Positions 14,954-24,193 of a stretch of 29,935 nucleotides of DNA are shown here, piece after piece. The number at the start of each line of letters is the position of its first letter. Position 1 is the stretch's first letter. Below the pieces are notes generated by a model. The model was not told where the DNA came from. It made no database searches and saw only the letters and a list, made by a program, of their open reading frames with translations. The position numbers were made by a program, and so were the translations under genes. Where the stretch lies: assembly GCA_023436825.1 (NCBI GenBank), contig JAEZHS010000424.1, positions 1 to 29,935 of the forward strand, given 5' to 3'. This DNA is from Pseudomonadota bacterium. Its GTDB lineage: Bacteria; Pseudomonadota; Alphaproteobacteria; Reyranellales; Reyranellaceae.

Positions 14954-16774
14954 ATGTCCTCGGAGTTCCGCGCTGCGCGCGCCGCCTTCCTCGGCATCGA
15001 GCGCTCGCTGACCGGTCGGCGATGGGCGGCGCGCCTGGCCGACGAGCGGATTGCACTCGCCATGGCGCAGCGCCACGGCTTGCCGGATGCGATCTGCCGA
15101 TTGCTGGCGGCGCGCGAGGTCGATCTCGAAGGCGTGCCGGACTTCCTCGAGCCGACCTTGCGCAAGTTCCTGCCCGATCCTTCGCATCTGAAGGATATGG
15201 ACGTCGCCGTTGCACGCGTCGTGCACGCGGTCCGCGAAGGCGAGAAAATCGTGGTGTTCGGCGACTACGACGTCGACGGCGCCACCTCGTCGGCCTTGCT
15301 GGCGCGTTTCTTCCGCGCCGTCGGCGGCAATGTCTCGGTCTACATCCCCGACCGGCGCAAGGAAGGCTACGGCCCCAACACGCCGGCTTTGCTCAGCCTG
15401 AAGGAGCAGGGGGCCGCCGTCGTGATCACCGTCGACTGCGGCATCACCGCCTTCAAGCCGCTGGCGGAAGCCAGGCGCGCCGGCCTCGACCTGATCGTCA
15501 TTGACCATCACATGGCCGAGATCGCGTTGCCTGAGGCGGTGGCCGTCGTCGACCCCAATCGGCTCGACGATACCAGCCCGCACAAGCAGATGGCGGCGGT
15601 GGGCGTGGCCTTCCTGCTGGCGGTCGGCGTCAATCGCGCGCTGCGCGGGGCGGGCTGGTACGGCGGAGCGCGCAGCGAGCCCGACCTGCGCCGCTGGCTC
15701 GACCTCGTTGCCTTGGGGACGGTGTGCGATGTCGTGCCGTTGACCGGCGTCAACCGCGCGCTGGTGCGTCAGGGCCTGCGCGTGATGGCCGATCGGACCA
15801 ATGCCGGCCTTGCCGCGCTGGCGGACGTGGCGCGCCTGCGCGAGCCGCCGGGCGCCTATCATCTCGGCTTCATGCTGGGGCCGCGTGTCAACGCAGGTGG
15901 CCGAGTGGGCCAGGCCGATCTCGGCGCGCGGCTGCTGACCAGCGACAATCCGGAGGAAGTCGGCGCGCTGGCGCTGAGGCTCGACGAATTCAACGCCGAG
16001 CGCCGTGCCATCGAACGTGAGGTGCTGGACCAGGCGATCGCCCGCATCGAGGGGCTCTACGGGCCTGATCGCAAGGGGTTGCCGTCGGCGCTCGTGGTCG
16101 AAAGCGAAGGCTGGCACATCGGCGTCATCGGCATCGTGGCGAGCCGGCTGGTCGAGCGCTATGGCCGGCCGGCCTTCGTCATCGGCATGGATGGCGCGCT
16201 GGGCAAGGGGTCGGGCCGTTCGGTGAAGGGCGTCGATCTCGGCGCGGCGGTGATCGCGGCGCGGCAGGAGGGGCTGCTGGTGAACGGCGGCGGGCATGCC
16301 ATGGCGGCGGGCCTCACTGTGGCCAAGGAGGCGCTGCCCGACCTCGCGAAGTTTTTCGACGAACGGCTGGCGCCGCAGCTCGGCACGGCGCCCGTCATGC
16401 GCGAGCTCGGCATCGATGCCGCCCTGGCGCCGGGCGCGGCGACGCAGGAGCTGGTCGACATGATCGAGCGGGCAGGGCCGTTCGGCGCCGGCAACGCCCT
16501 GCCGCGTTTTGCGGTCACCTCGGTGCGCGTCAACCACGCGCAGACCGTGGGCGAGGGCCATGTGCGCTGCTCTCTGGTCGGTGCCGAGCGCGGCCGCATC
16601 GAGGCCATTGCCTTCCGCGCCGGCCAGACGGCGCTCGGCCCGGCGCTGCTCGATCCGGCCCGGCCGGTGCTGCATGTCGCAGGCGCGCTGCGCATCGACC
16701 GCTATGGCGGCCGCGACAGTGTGCGCCTGCAGATCGACGATGCCGCCCCGGCGGCGGGTTCAGTGCTGGCTTGA
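14954..16774 (+). CDS. recJ: Single-stranded-DNA-specific exonuclease RecJ
   Basis: 5'-3' ssDNA exonuclease used in recombination and mismatch/base-excision repair. 606 residues, usual for the family. DHH-domain motifs are GDYDVDG (103-109), DCGITA (161-166) and DHH (184-186). The DHHA1 motif GGGHAMAAG is near residue 444, and the C-terminal OB-like domain follows. The 208 nt upstream (14746-14953) contain no gene that I can support. In many alphaproteobacteria recJ lies directly after hom-glpX; here the two are separated by the sulfate operon and other genes. Confidence 0.96.
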   Translation: MSSEFRAARAAFLGIERSLTGRRWAARLADERIALAMAQRHGLPDAICRLLAAREVDLEGVPDFLEPTLRKFLPDPSHLKDMDVAVARVVHAVREGEKIVVFGDYDVDGATSSALLARFFRAVGGNVSVYIPDRRKEGYGPNTPALLSLKEQGAAVVITVDCGITAFKPLAEARRAGLDLIVIDHHMAEIALPEAVAVVDPNRLDDTSPHKQMAAVGVAFLLAVGVNRALRGAGWYGGARSEPDLRRWLDLVALGTVCDVVPLTGVNRALVRQGLRVMADRTNAGLAALADVARLREPPGAYHLGFMLGPRVNAGGRVGQADLGARLLTSDNPEEVGALALRLDEFNAERRAIEREVLDQAIARIEGLYGPDRKGLPSALVVESEGWHIGVIGIVASRLVERYGRPAFVIGMDGALGKGSGRSVKGVDLGAAVIAARQEGLLVNGGGHAMAAGLTVAKEALPDLAKFFDERLAPQLGTAPVMRELGIDAALAPGAATQELVDMIERAGPFGAGNALPRFAVTSVRVNHAQTVGEGHVRCSLVGAERGRIEAIAFRAGQTALGPALLDPARPVLHVAGALRIDRYGGRDSVRLQIDDAAPAAGSVLA

Positions 16775-16819
16775 TTTGCCCGCCCCGAGCCGCTACATGC
16801 TGCCGCTCTTTGGCCCTTT

Positions 16820-16895
<76 letters not shown>

Positions 16896-17032
16896 TTCTG
16901 CTGCACGCTGCGCAGAACAAGCCCTGCCTCAATGACGCGCGAAGCAAGATGCCTTCCGAAGCCTTGGCGTAGGTGGGCTGTATCAATCCGACGTTGATCG
17001 TGCACTCCTGGCTGTGTTCCAATCGACTCTTG

Positions 17033-17401
17033 ATGCTTCCCAGGCCCGGCTTTCCAACGAGCGACAAGCTCTGCATCGCGAGCCTGCTGGCAGCGACGCT
17101 GGCGCTCACGGGATGCCACGAGAAGGCGACACTGGATCGCTCGCGCGTCGAGATGGTGACGATGGACGGCCGCAAGTTCGAGGTCCGTGTCGCCTCGACC
17201 GACGTGGCGAACGAGTACCGCATGGTGGTGGTTCGCGGCAGCGCGGTGATCAATCCCGATCCCGAGTTCGAGTACCAGCGCACCTGGAAGGTCGCCCGCC
17301 AGGTCATGGACCGGACGTGCAAGGACCAGCCTTATCAGACGTTCGACGACACGCTGATCGACGAGGTGAACCTGCAGGTGCGTTTCCGCTGCCAGAGCTG
17401 A
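17033..17401 (+). CDS. Small putative lipoprotein
   Basis: 122 residues from ATG 17033. The N-terminus has a hydrophobic signal ending in a lipobox (LALTGC, Cys at residue 28). The mature part is hydrophilic with strands (MVTMDGRKFEVRVASTDVANEYRMVVVRG) and two further Cys (DRTCKDQ and RFRCQS) that could form a disulfide. The open frame reaches back to 16973, but the Met at 17033 gives the more compact signal; a TTG lies just upstream. I do not recognise a family. It is convergent with the Ca2+/H+ antiporter gene, stops 7 nt apart. Confidence 0.65.
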   Translation: MLPRPGFPTSDKLCIASLLAATLALTGCHEKATLDRSRVEMVTMDGRKFEVRVASTDVANEYRMVVVRGSAVINPDPEFEYQRTWKVARQVMDRTCKDQPYQTFDDTLIDEVNLQVRFRCQS

Positions 17402-17408
17402 GCATGGC

Positions 17409-18503
17409 TCAGGCTGGCACGCCGTACACCGTGATCGCCATGACCAGATAGACAGCCAGAAGCTGGACGCCGGTGAACCAGGTCGACTTGCCGTCGACCA
17501 GCAGGATCGAGGCGACGAAGGTCGCCATCAGCACCAGGAACACCTCGACAGGCGGGAAGGCGAAGCTGAGCGGCGCCGGCGCGATCAGCAGGCTCAGCAG
17601 CACCAGCAGCGGCGCCACGAACAGGGCGATCTGCGTCGTGCTGCCGACGGCGACGCTGAGGGCGATTTCCATGCGGTTGCGCATGGCCATGAGCACGGCC
17701 GTGCTGTGCTCGGCGGCATTGCCCACGACGGCCACGACGACGATGCCGACGAACATGTTGGTGAGGCCGAGCGCCTTCGAGGCATGCTCGACGGTGGCGA
17801 CCAGGATCTCGCTCATCCAGACGATCAGGACGGTCACGGCGAGCATCACGCCGACGGCGAGCTGTATCGACCAGGGCGCGCCGTGTCCTTCATCCGCGGC
17901 GTCGGCGGATCCGCCGCTGAACAGCTGGACGTGCGTGCGCAGCGAGAACACCAGGCTCAGCAGATAGACCGCCAGCAGGATGACCGACACGACGATGCTG
18001 AAGTTCACCGACTGGGCGACGAACTTGGCGCTGTCCACGGCGGAAACGATCGACGGCACCAGGATGGCCATGGCCGCCAGCGCCATCATGCCGACCTGCG
18101 CGCGGGCGCCGATGGTGGCGAAGGTCTGCACCGGATGGCGCAGCCCGCCGAACAGGAAGGCCGCTCCCATCACCAGCAGCAGGTTGCCGATGATCGAGCC
18201 GGTGATCGACGCCTTGACGATGTCGAGCATGCCGGCGCGCAGCGCCACCAGGGCGATGATCAGCTCGGCTGCATTGCCCAGCGTAGCGTTGAGGAAGCCG
18301 CCGATCGCATCGCCGACCCGAGCGGCGAGCTTCTCGGTGGCGTGGCCGAGCAGGCCGGCCAGCGGAATGATGGCGACGCAGGCGAGGATGAACCCCAGCA
18401 GCGCGGCGCGGGGCAGGGCGTAGTGCACCCCGGCTGCCACCGGAACGGCGATCAGCAGCCAAACCAGTGGCGCCTCGGCCAACACGCTTCGCACAGTCTT
18501 CAT
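17409..18503 (-). CDS. Ca2+/H+ antiporter (CaCA superfamily, CAX type)
   Basis: Inner-membrane exchanger expelling Ca2+ (or another cation) against protons. 364 residues, about 11 hydrophobic segments in two homologous halves. Each half carries the alpha-repeat motif GNAAE (residues 76-80 in [18 protein letters not shown]; 261-265 in [15 protein letters not shown]), the ion-binding sites of the superfamily. An acidic linker between the halves ([10 protein letters not shown]) is also typical. ATG 18503 follows GGGGAGA with proper spacing and is preferred to a longer start at 18533. It is divergent from the outer-membrane protein gene at 18556. Confidence 0.92.
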   Translation of the reverse strand: MKTVRSVLAEAPLVWLLIAVPVAAGVHYALPRAALLGFILACVAIIPLAGLLGHATEKLAARVGDAIGGFLNATLGNAAELIIALVALRAGMLDIVKASITGSIIGNLLLVMGAAFLFGGLRHPVQTFATIGARAQVGMMALAAMAILVPSIVSAVDSAKFVAQSVNFSIVVSVILLAVYLLSLVFSLRTHVQLFSGGSADAADEGHGAPWSIQLAVGVMLAVTVLIVWMSEILVATVEHASKALGLTNMFVGIVVVAVVGNAAEHSTAVLMAMRNRMEIALSVAVGSTTQIALFVAPLLVLLSLLIAPAPLSFAFPPVEVFLVLMATFVASILLVDGKSTWFTGVQLLAVYLVMAITVYGVPA

Positions 18504-18555
18504 CGCGGTCTCCCCGTTACAGCCAGGATACACTCAATTGAAACGGGGGAATCGA

Positions 18556-19536
18556 ATGCAATCGAGGGCACTCGCCGTCGTGCCGCTGGCCGCCGCATTT
18601 GGCATGGCGCTTCGACCGGCGGCCGCGATTGCCGACGAAGGCGGCGCCAGTGCCTGGCTGCCGGGCCAGTTCGCGAGCTTCGCCTCCGTGCCGGGCGATC
18701 CGGGCTTTTCTCTCGAGGCGATCTTCTACTTCCGCAAGGCGAGCGCCACGGCGGGTACCAGTTTTTCGCGCGGCGGCGGCCTGCTGCTGGGTTACGACAC
18801 CACCGAGCAGTATCTCTACCTGACGCCGAGCTACACCTTCGCCGATCCGGTGCTGAACGGTCAGCTCTGGCTCGGAGTGACGTTTTCGGCCGGCCGTGCC
18901 GATACGTCCGTGTGGGGCGTGCTGAGCGGCCCCAGAGGCAATGCCTTTTCAGCGGGCACCAGCGACACCGCCACGGGCATCAGCGATCTCTACCCCATGG
19001 CCTCGTTGAAGTGGCAGGCCGGTAGCCACAACGTCATGACCTACATCATGGGAAGCGCTCCCGTCGGCATCTACAATCCCAATCGCTGGGCCGGCGTCGG
19101 CATCGGTCACTGGGCGATCGACTGGGGCATGGGCTACACCTACATGCCGGCGTCGCCGTTCGAGTTCTCGGTCACCGCCGGCTTCACCTACAACTTCGTC
19201 AACCCGACGACGCAGTACCAGAGCGGGATGGATGCCCATATCGATGTCGGCACATCCTGGTCGTTCAGCGACTCGTTCTATGTCGGCGCCGCCGGCTATC
19301 TCTTCAATCAGGTCAGCCCTGATACCGGCGGCGGAGCATCGCTGGGCGATTTCCGCTCGCGCGTGGCGGGCGTGGGACCGCAGGCCGGATGGACTCTTCA
19401 GGTCGGCGGCCTCGCCACCGATTTCAATGTCCGGGGCTACAAGGAATTCGCCGCCCAGAACCGCCCGGAAGGGTGGACCGTCTACTTCACGGTGTCGCTG
19501 GCGCGTGCCCGGCGCTCGGGAGACAAGGCGCCATGA
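18556..19536 (+). CDS. Outer-membrane MetA-pathway-of-phenol-degradation family protein
   Basis: 326 residues with an N-terminal signal (MQSRALAVVPLAAAFGMALR...AAAIA). The body consists of alternating aromatic-rich amphipathic strands (YLYLTPSYTFADPVLNGQLW, WAIDWGMGYTYMPASPFEFS, TVYFTVSLAR), as in small beta-barrel porins. It matches the style of the 'putative MetA-pathway of phenol degradation' transporter family, of which few members have known substrates. ATG 18556 is preferred over TTG 18538; GGGG precedes it. The stop overlaps the next gene by 4 nt. Confidence 0.78.
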   Translation: MQSRALAVVPLAAAFGMALRPAAAIADEGGASAWLPGQFASFASVPGDPGFSLEAIFYFRKASATAGTSFSRGGGLLLGYDTTEQYLYLTPSYTFADPVLNGQLWLGVTFSAGRADTSVWGVLSGPRGNAFSAGTSDTATGISDLYPMASLKWQAGSHNVMTYIMGSAPVGIYNPNRWAGVGIGHWAIDWGMGYTYMPASPFEFSVTAGFTYNFVNPTTQYQSGMDAHIDVGTSWSFSDSFYVGAAGYLFNQVSPDTGGGASLGDFRSRVAGVGPQAGWTLQVGGLATDFNVRGYKEFAAQNRPEGWTVYFTVSLARARRSGDKAP

Positions 19537-20195
19537 TCGTCCGCTTCATCGGCCGCTACCTCGATCCGTCGGAGACCCTGCTCGAGGTGCTGTTCGGCCT
19601 GATCATGGCGCTCACCATAACTGTTGGCGCCCGCCTGCTGTCCGAGCGCGCCGACATCGTTGGCATCGAGCTCGCCGTGGCGCTGCTGGGTTGCAACGTG
19701 GCCTGGGGTGTCATCGACGGCGCGTTCTATCTCCTGGGAACGCTCTTCAACCGTAACACGCGTGTGCAGTTCGTGAAGCGGCTGCAGGCTGCCACGGACG
19801 AGACCGAGGCACTCGCTGCAGTCAAGGACGAGTTCGACCTGTTGGGCGAGCCGCCGATGCGCGCCGAGGACAAGGCCAACCTTCACAGCTCGCTCCTGCA
19901 GTTGTTCCGGCATGCCGGAACGGCGCGGGCGACCCTTCGGGCGGGCGACTGGATCGCCGCAGCCATCATCGCCCTTCTGGTCAGCGCGACAGCAATCCCC
20001 GGCCTGGTTCCGTTACTGCTGATCCAGGATGGTTTCGTTGCACTACGTGTGGCCAATGTGCTGCAGATCGGGTTGCTGTTTCTCGCGGGCTATTGGTGGG
20101 CGCACTATTCGGGAAGCAATCGCTGGCTGGTCGGCCTGGCAGTTGCATTACTGGGCACGGCACTGGTTCTGCTGGCGGTACCACTGGGAGGTTAA
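19533..20195 (+). CDS. Multi-pass inner-membrane protein, VIT/CCC1-like by appearance
   Basis: 220 residues with five clear hydrophobic segments (about 15-36, 44-72, 139-163, 168-190, 198-219). A charged helical loop at 78-138 separates the second and third. The opening YLDPSETLLEVLFGLIMALT resembles proteins sometimes labelled VIT1/CCC1-like, but the metal-binding acidic helix of true iron transporters is not evident. ATG 19533 overlaps the stop of the outer-membrane gene (ATGA), so the two are translated together. A two-membrane transport or envelope function is plausible but not shown. Confidence 0.65.
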   Translation: MIVRFIGRYLDPSETLLEVLFGLIMALTITVGARLLSERADIVGIELAVALLGCNVAWGVIDGAFYLLGTLFNRNTRVQFVKRLQAATDETEALAAVKDEFDLLGEPPMRAEDKANLHSSLLQLFRHAGTARATLRAGDWIAAAIIALLVSATAIPGLVPLLLIQDGFVALRVANVLQIGLLFLAGYWWAHYSGSNRWLVGLAVALLGTALVLLAVPLGG

Positions 20196-20284
20196 GCCGC
20201 AGTGCGATCATTTAATTGCAACGTGCACCGGCTACCCGCAAGTGCTTCACTGACGCCTGAGAGGAACCGCGGGGAGTGACTGTC

Positions 20285-22438
20285 ATGCCTGCTACCTCAA
20301 ACTCAAATCCCAACTTCTTCCAGGAATACTGGCTCGACGTCTGGCAGCGCTCGATCCTGACGCTCGATGTGCTGCGCGAGCGAGGCAACACCTACATGGA
20401 GCGCCGCGACAGCCCGACGCCTCACGTGCTGAGCTTCAAGTTCGAACTGGTCTGCGACGGCCGGACCTTGCCACGGCCGGTCAATTATGTGCTGGTGCAG
20501 ATCGTGCCGCCGGCGGGTAGCCCGATCGACGAGAGCAGGCCGCCATTCGTGGTCGTCGATCCGCGCGCTGGCCACGGGCCCGGCATCGGCGGCATGAAGC
20601 AGGACAGCGAGATCGGCGTGGCGCTGGCCGCCGGGCACCCATGCTACTTCATCGGCTTCCTGACCCAGCCGATGCCCGACCAGACGATCGAGGATGTTTG
20701 CATCGCCGAGGCCTCGTTCATCGAAAAGGTCGCGGCGCGCCATCCCAAGGCCGAAGGCAAGCCCGTCATCGTCGCCAACTGCCAGGCCGGTTGGCAGATC
20801 ATGATGATGGCCGCGATCCGGCCCGAGATCGTCGGACCGATCCTGCTGGCGGGGTCGCCTTTGTCGTACTGGCAGGGTGTGCACGGCCGCAATCCGATGC
20901 GCTACCTCGGCGGCACCCTGGGCGGCACCTGGCTGACGGCGCTTTCGGGCGACCTCGGCAACGGCATCTTCGACGGTGCCAATCTGGTCTCGAACTTCGA
21001 ATCGCTCAATCCAGCCAATACCTACTGGGAGAAGGCCTATCACCTCTATTCGAACGTCGACACCGAAGCGCACCGCTTCCTCGACTTCGAGACCTGGTGG
21101 GGTAGCCCGGTGCTGCTGAACGCCAAGGAGATGCAGTGGATCGCCGACAATCTCTTCGTTGGCAACAAGCTGACCTCGGGCGAGATCCACACTTCCGACG
21201 GCGTTCGCGTCGATCTGCGCAACATCAGGTCGCCGATCATCGTGCTGTGCTCGTGGGGCGACAACATCACGCCGCCGCAGCAGGCGCTGGGCTGGGTCAC
21301 CGATCTTTACGCGACGGACGACGAGATCGTCGCCAACGGCCAGACCATCATCTACACGCTGCACCAGTCGATCGGCCATCTCGGCATCTTTGTCTCGGGC
21401 AAGGTGGCGACCAAGGAACATGCCGAGTTCGCCGCCTGCATGGAGATGATCAACCTGATGCCGCCCGGCTTGTACGAGGCGGTGATCACCGAGGTGCCGG
21501 AGGATGCGGCAAACCCGCAGCTCATCCACGGCAAGTACCTGTTTCGGCTGGAGGCGCGCAGCCTCGACCATATCCGTGCGCTGGGCGGCAACGGCGACGA
21601 CGACACAAAGCGCTTCGCCACGGTAGCCCGACTGTCGGAGATCAACCACGGTCTCTACACCACCCTGGCCCAGCCCGCGGTCAAGGCGATGACGACGGAG
21701 CAGTCGGCCGAGATGATGCGCCAGATGCATCCCAGCCGCCTGCGCTTCGCCATGTTCTCCGACAAGAACCCGATGATGCAGCCGGTCAAGGCCCTGGCCG
21801 AGACCGTGCGGGCCGACCGCAAGCCGGTGGCGGCCGACAATCCGCTGCTGTCGGTGGAGAAGGTCGCCTCGACCTGGATCACGACCTGGTGGGAAAGCTA
21901 CCGCCAGGTGCGCGACGCCATGACGGAGACGATGTTCCTCGGCCTCTACGGCTCGCCGGTGATGCAGGCGATGGTCGGCATGGCCAACGGCAACATGGAG
22001 CACCGCCGCATCGAGCGCGATCTGCAGCACGAAGCCTGCGAGGCGCGGATGCGCGCCGACCTCGAGAAGCGCTTCGATGTCGGCGGCCTGCCGGAAGCGG
22101 TGATCCGCAGCGTCATCTGGATCCGCCTGCCGCTGGAGAGTGTCGACGAACGCGGCTACGCCATGCTGATGGCTGTGCGCGAGATGCAACCGGTGAACCG
22201 GCGGATGACGCTCGGCGAGGTGCGAACGGCGCTGCGTGACCAGTATCTGTTGCTGCGCCTCGACGAGGAGAGGGCGGTCGCGGCGCTTCCGCGGCTGCTG
22301 CCGGACAGCGAACAGGCACGCCAGGCGGCACTCGATGCCGTCCGCCGGATCGTCGAGGCGGCGGGCGCCCTGCCGGAAGAGAGCGCGCGGCGTCTCGTCC
22401 GCATCGAGAAGCTGTTTGGAGCGCCGCCCCATGCCTGA
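20285..22438 (+). CDS. DUF3141 alpha/beta-hydrolase (PHA-synthase-like)
   Basis: 717 residues. The N-terminal half is an alpha/beta-hydrolase with a PHA-synthase-like triad: Cys166 in VANCQAGWQ (in place of Ser), Asp326 in CSWGDNITPP and His365 in SIGHLGIFVSG. The C-terminal half (about 400-717) is mostly helical and of unknown role. Proteins of this kind are annotated as DUF3141; whether they polymerise or cleave 3-hydroxyacyl thioesters or esters is not settled to my knowledge. ATG 20285 follows GGGGAG at 8 nt; GTG 20276 is an alternative. It begins an operon with pta, fabI and ackA and overlaps pta by 8 nt. The 89 nt before it show no convincing promoter. Confidence 0.88.
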   Translation: MPATSNSNPNFFQEYWLDVWQRSILTLDVLRERGNTYMERRDSPTPHVLSFKFELVCDGRTLPRPVNYVLVQIVPPAGSPIDESRPPFVVVDPRAGHGPGIGGMKQDSEIGVALAAGHPCYFIGFLTQPMPDQTIEDVCIAEASFIEKVAARHPKAEGKPVIVANCQAGWQIMMMAAIRPEIVGPILLAGSPLSYWQGVHGRNPMRYLGGTLGGTWLTALSGDLGNGIFDGANLVSNFESLNPANTYWEKAYHLYSNVDTEAHRFLDFETWWGSPVLLNAKEMQWIADNLFVGNKLTSGEIHTSDGVRVDLRNIRSPIIVLCSWGDNITPPQQALGWVTDLYATDDEIVANGQTIIYTLHQSIGHLGIFVSGKVATKEHAEFAACMEMINLMPPGLYEAVITEVPEDAANPQLIHGKYLFRLEARSLDHIRALGGNGDDDTKRFATVARLSEINHGLYTTLAQPAVKAMTTEQSAEMMRQMHPSRLRFAMFSDKNPMMQPVKALAETVRADRKPVAADNPLLSVEKVASTWITTWWESYRQVRDAMTETMFLGLYGSPVMQAMVGMANGNMEHRRIERDLQHEACEARMRADLEKRFDVGGLPEAVIRSVIWIRLPLESVDERGYAMLMAVREMQPVNRRMTLGEVRTALRDQYLLLRLDEERAVAALPRLLPDSEQARQAALDAVRRIVEAAGALPEESARRLVRIEKLFGAPPHA

Positions 22439-23396
22439 CACCGCCGGGCAGCCCCCGGAAACGCCGCATGCCAAGTATCACCGCCTCATCGAGGTGGCGC
22501 GTAAGCATCCACCGCTCGCCACGGCGGTAGCGCACCCTTGCGATCGGGTTTCCCTCGAAAGCGCCGTCGAAGCCGCCAATCTCGGCCTCATGAAGCCGAT
22601 CCTCGTCGGGCCGCCGGCGCGGTTGCTCGATGTCGCAGAGCGCGAGGCACTCGACATCGCGGCCTTCGAGATCGTCGAAGCCAAGCACAGCCACGATTCG
22701 GCGGCCAAGGCGGTCGAGCTGGTGCGGGCAGGGCGGGCGGAAGCCCTGATGAAGGGCAGCTTGCACACCGACGAACTGATGGGCGCCGCCGTGGCACGCG
22801 ACACGGGCATCCGCACCGAACGGCGCATCAGCCACTGCTTCGTCATGGCCGTGCCGTCGCACGGCGATGCCCTGATCATCACCGACGCGGCGGTGAACAT
22901 CGCGCCGAGCCTGGCCGACAAGGTCGACATCGTGCAGAACGCCATCGATCTTGCCCATGCGCTGGGCGTTGCCGAGGTGCGTGTCGCGATCCTGAGCGCC
23001 ATGGAGACGGTCAATCCCAAGGTGGCCTCGACCATTGAGGCCGCCGCCCTGTGCAAGATGGCCGACCGCGGCCAGATCACCGGTGCGCTCCTCGATGGCC
23101 CGCTGGCGCTCGACAATGCCATCGATCCGGAAGCCGCCGCACTGAAGCGGATCGTCTCCCCCGTCGCGGGGAAGGCCAACGTCCTGGTCGTGCCCGACCT
23201 CGAGGCCGGCAACATGCTGGCCAAGAGCCTGTCGTTCCTGGCCGGAGCCGATGCCGCGGGCATCGTGCTGGGCACGCGGGTTCCCATCATCCTCACCAGC
23301 CGCGCCGACTCGCTCACCACGCGCCTTGCCTCGTGCGCGGTCGCCGTTCTCGTGGCGGCGGCGCGGCGCGCCAGTGCCGCCCGAGCAATCGTCTGA
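22431..23396 (+). CDS. pta: Phosphate acetyltransferase (short Pta/Ptb family)
   Basis: Converts acyl-CoA (acetyl-, perhaps butyryl-CoA) and phosphate to acyl phosphate plus CoA. The 321 residues correspond to the catalytic PTA_PTB domain only. It resembles the C-terminal half of bifunctional MaoC-Pta proteins (ATAVAHPCDRVSLESAVEAA, MKGSLHTDELM, DAAVNIAPSLADKVDIVQNA, VNPKVASTIEA). ATG 22431 overlaps the DUF3141 stop by 8 nt. With acetate kinase two genes downstream it completes the Pta-AckA route between acetyl-CoA and acetate plus ATP. Substrate chain length is open. Confidence 0.92.
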   Translation: MPDTAGQPPETPHAKYHRLIEVARKHPPLATAVAHPCDRVSLESAVEAANLGLMKPILVGPPARLLDVAEREALDIAAFEIVEAKHSHDSAAKAVELVRAGRAEALMKGSLHTDELMGAAVARDTGIRTERRISHCFVMAVPSHGDALIITDAAVNIAPSLADKVDIVQNAIDLAHALGVAEVRVAILSAMETVNPKVASTIEAAALCKMADRGQITGALLDGPLALDNAIDPEAAALKRIVSPVAGKANVLVVPDLEAGNMLAKSLSFLAGADAAGIVLGTRVPIILTSRADSLTTRLASCAVAVLVAAARRASAARAIV

Positions 23397-23405
23397 GCAG
23401 GAGAC

Positions 23406-24182
23406 ATGACCGAAATCCGACCCGTTCTCACCGGCCAGAAGGCCCTGGTCGTGGGCATCGCCAACGACCATTCGATCGCCTATGGCTGCGCAAAGGCCTT
23501 CCGCGAGGCCGGCGCCGATCTCGCTGTCACCTGGCTGAACGAGAAAGCGCGGCCGCACGTCGAGCCGCTGGCACGTGAGCTCGGGGCGCCGATCACCGGC
23601 GAGCTCAACGTCACCACGCCGGGGCAGCTCGAGGCCGTGTTCGACACCATCGGCCGGCAATGGGGAAAGCTCGACATTCTGGTGCATTCGATCGCCTTCG
23701 CGCCGATGGAGGATCTGCGCGGCGGCCTGCTCGACTGCTCGGCCGAAGGCTTCGGCAAGGCGATGGACATCTCGTGCCACTCCTTCATCCGCATGGCCCG
23801 GCTGGCGGCGCCGCTGATGAAGGACGGCGGCACGATGTTCGCCATGAGCTACTACGGGGCGACCCGGGTTGTGCCGAACTACAACGTCATGGGGCCGGTG
23901 AAGGCGGCGCTGGAAGCGTCTTGCCGCTATCTCGCCTACGAGCTCGGCGGCAAAGGCATCCGGGTCCATGCGATTTCCCCGGGGCCGCTCAAGACGCGGG
24001 CGGCGTCGGGCCTCAAGGATTTCGAGCTGCTCCTGAACGAGGCGGCCGAGAAGGCGCCACTGGGCGAACTGGTAGACATCATGGATGTGGGTTGGGCCTG
24101 CGCCTATCTTGCGACGCCGTTCGCCCGCCGCATCACCGGCGGCACGGTCTTCGTCGACGGCGGCGCGAACATCAGGGCGTGA
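23406..24182 (+). CDS. fabI: Enoyl-[acyl-carrier-protein] reductase (NADH), FabI type
   Basis: Last reductive step of fatty-acid elongation, or reduction of a related enoyl thioester. The 258 residues have the FabI form of the SDR fold: GIANDHSIAYG nucleotide site (17-27), SIAFAP (95-100) and the catalytic Y159...K166 in YNVMGPVKAALEAS, preceded by MSYYGATRVVPN (147-158). It sits between pta and ackA, which suggests a second, pathway-specific FabI rather than the housekeeping copy; that is inference. The spacing to pta is 9 nt and its stop touches a GTG usable by ackA. Confidence 0.93.
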   Translation: MTEIRPVLTGQKALVVGIANDHSIAYGCAKAFREAGADLAVTWLNEKARPHVEPLARELGAPITGELNVTTPGQLEAVFDTIGRQWGKLDILVHSIAFAPMEDLRGGLLDCSAEGFGKAMDISCHSFIRMARLAAPLMKDGGTMFAMSYYGATRVVPNYNVMGPVKAALEASCRYLAYELGGKGIRVHAISPGPLKTRAASGLKDFELLLNEAAEKAPLGELVDIMDVGWACAYLATPFARRITGGTVFVDGGANIRA

Positions 24183-24193
24183 CGGTTCGCTCT

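Noticed and set aside
14942..16675. Antisense open frame of 577 codons opposite recJ
   Set aside because: Same composition bias as other shadows; recJ on the plus strand has all DHH motifs.
16896..16920. Terminator for the tRNA-Glu gene
   Set aside because: Only a 6-bp stem with a 10-nt loop and no T-tract.
20196..20284. FNR/FixK box upstream of the DUF3141-pta-fabI-ackA operon
   Set aside because: I looked for TTGAT-N4-ATCAA because of the fermentative genes; only an AT-rich TTTAATTG and a weak TGCA-N3-TGCA repeat are present.
20303..22474. Very long antisense open frame (over 700 codons) opposite the DUF3141 gene
   Set aside because: It lies opposite a gene with clear motifs. Its product is His/Arg/Asp-rich low-complexity sequence, typical of antisense frames in GC-rich DNA.
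22113..23969. Antisense open frame of 618 codons opposite pta and fabI
   Set aside because: Both plus-strand genes have full motif sets; the antisense product is low-complexity.
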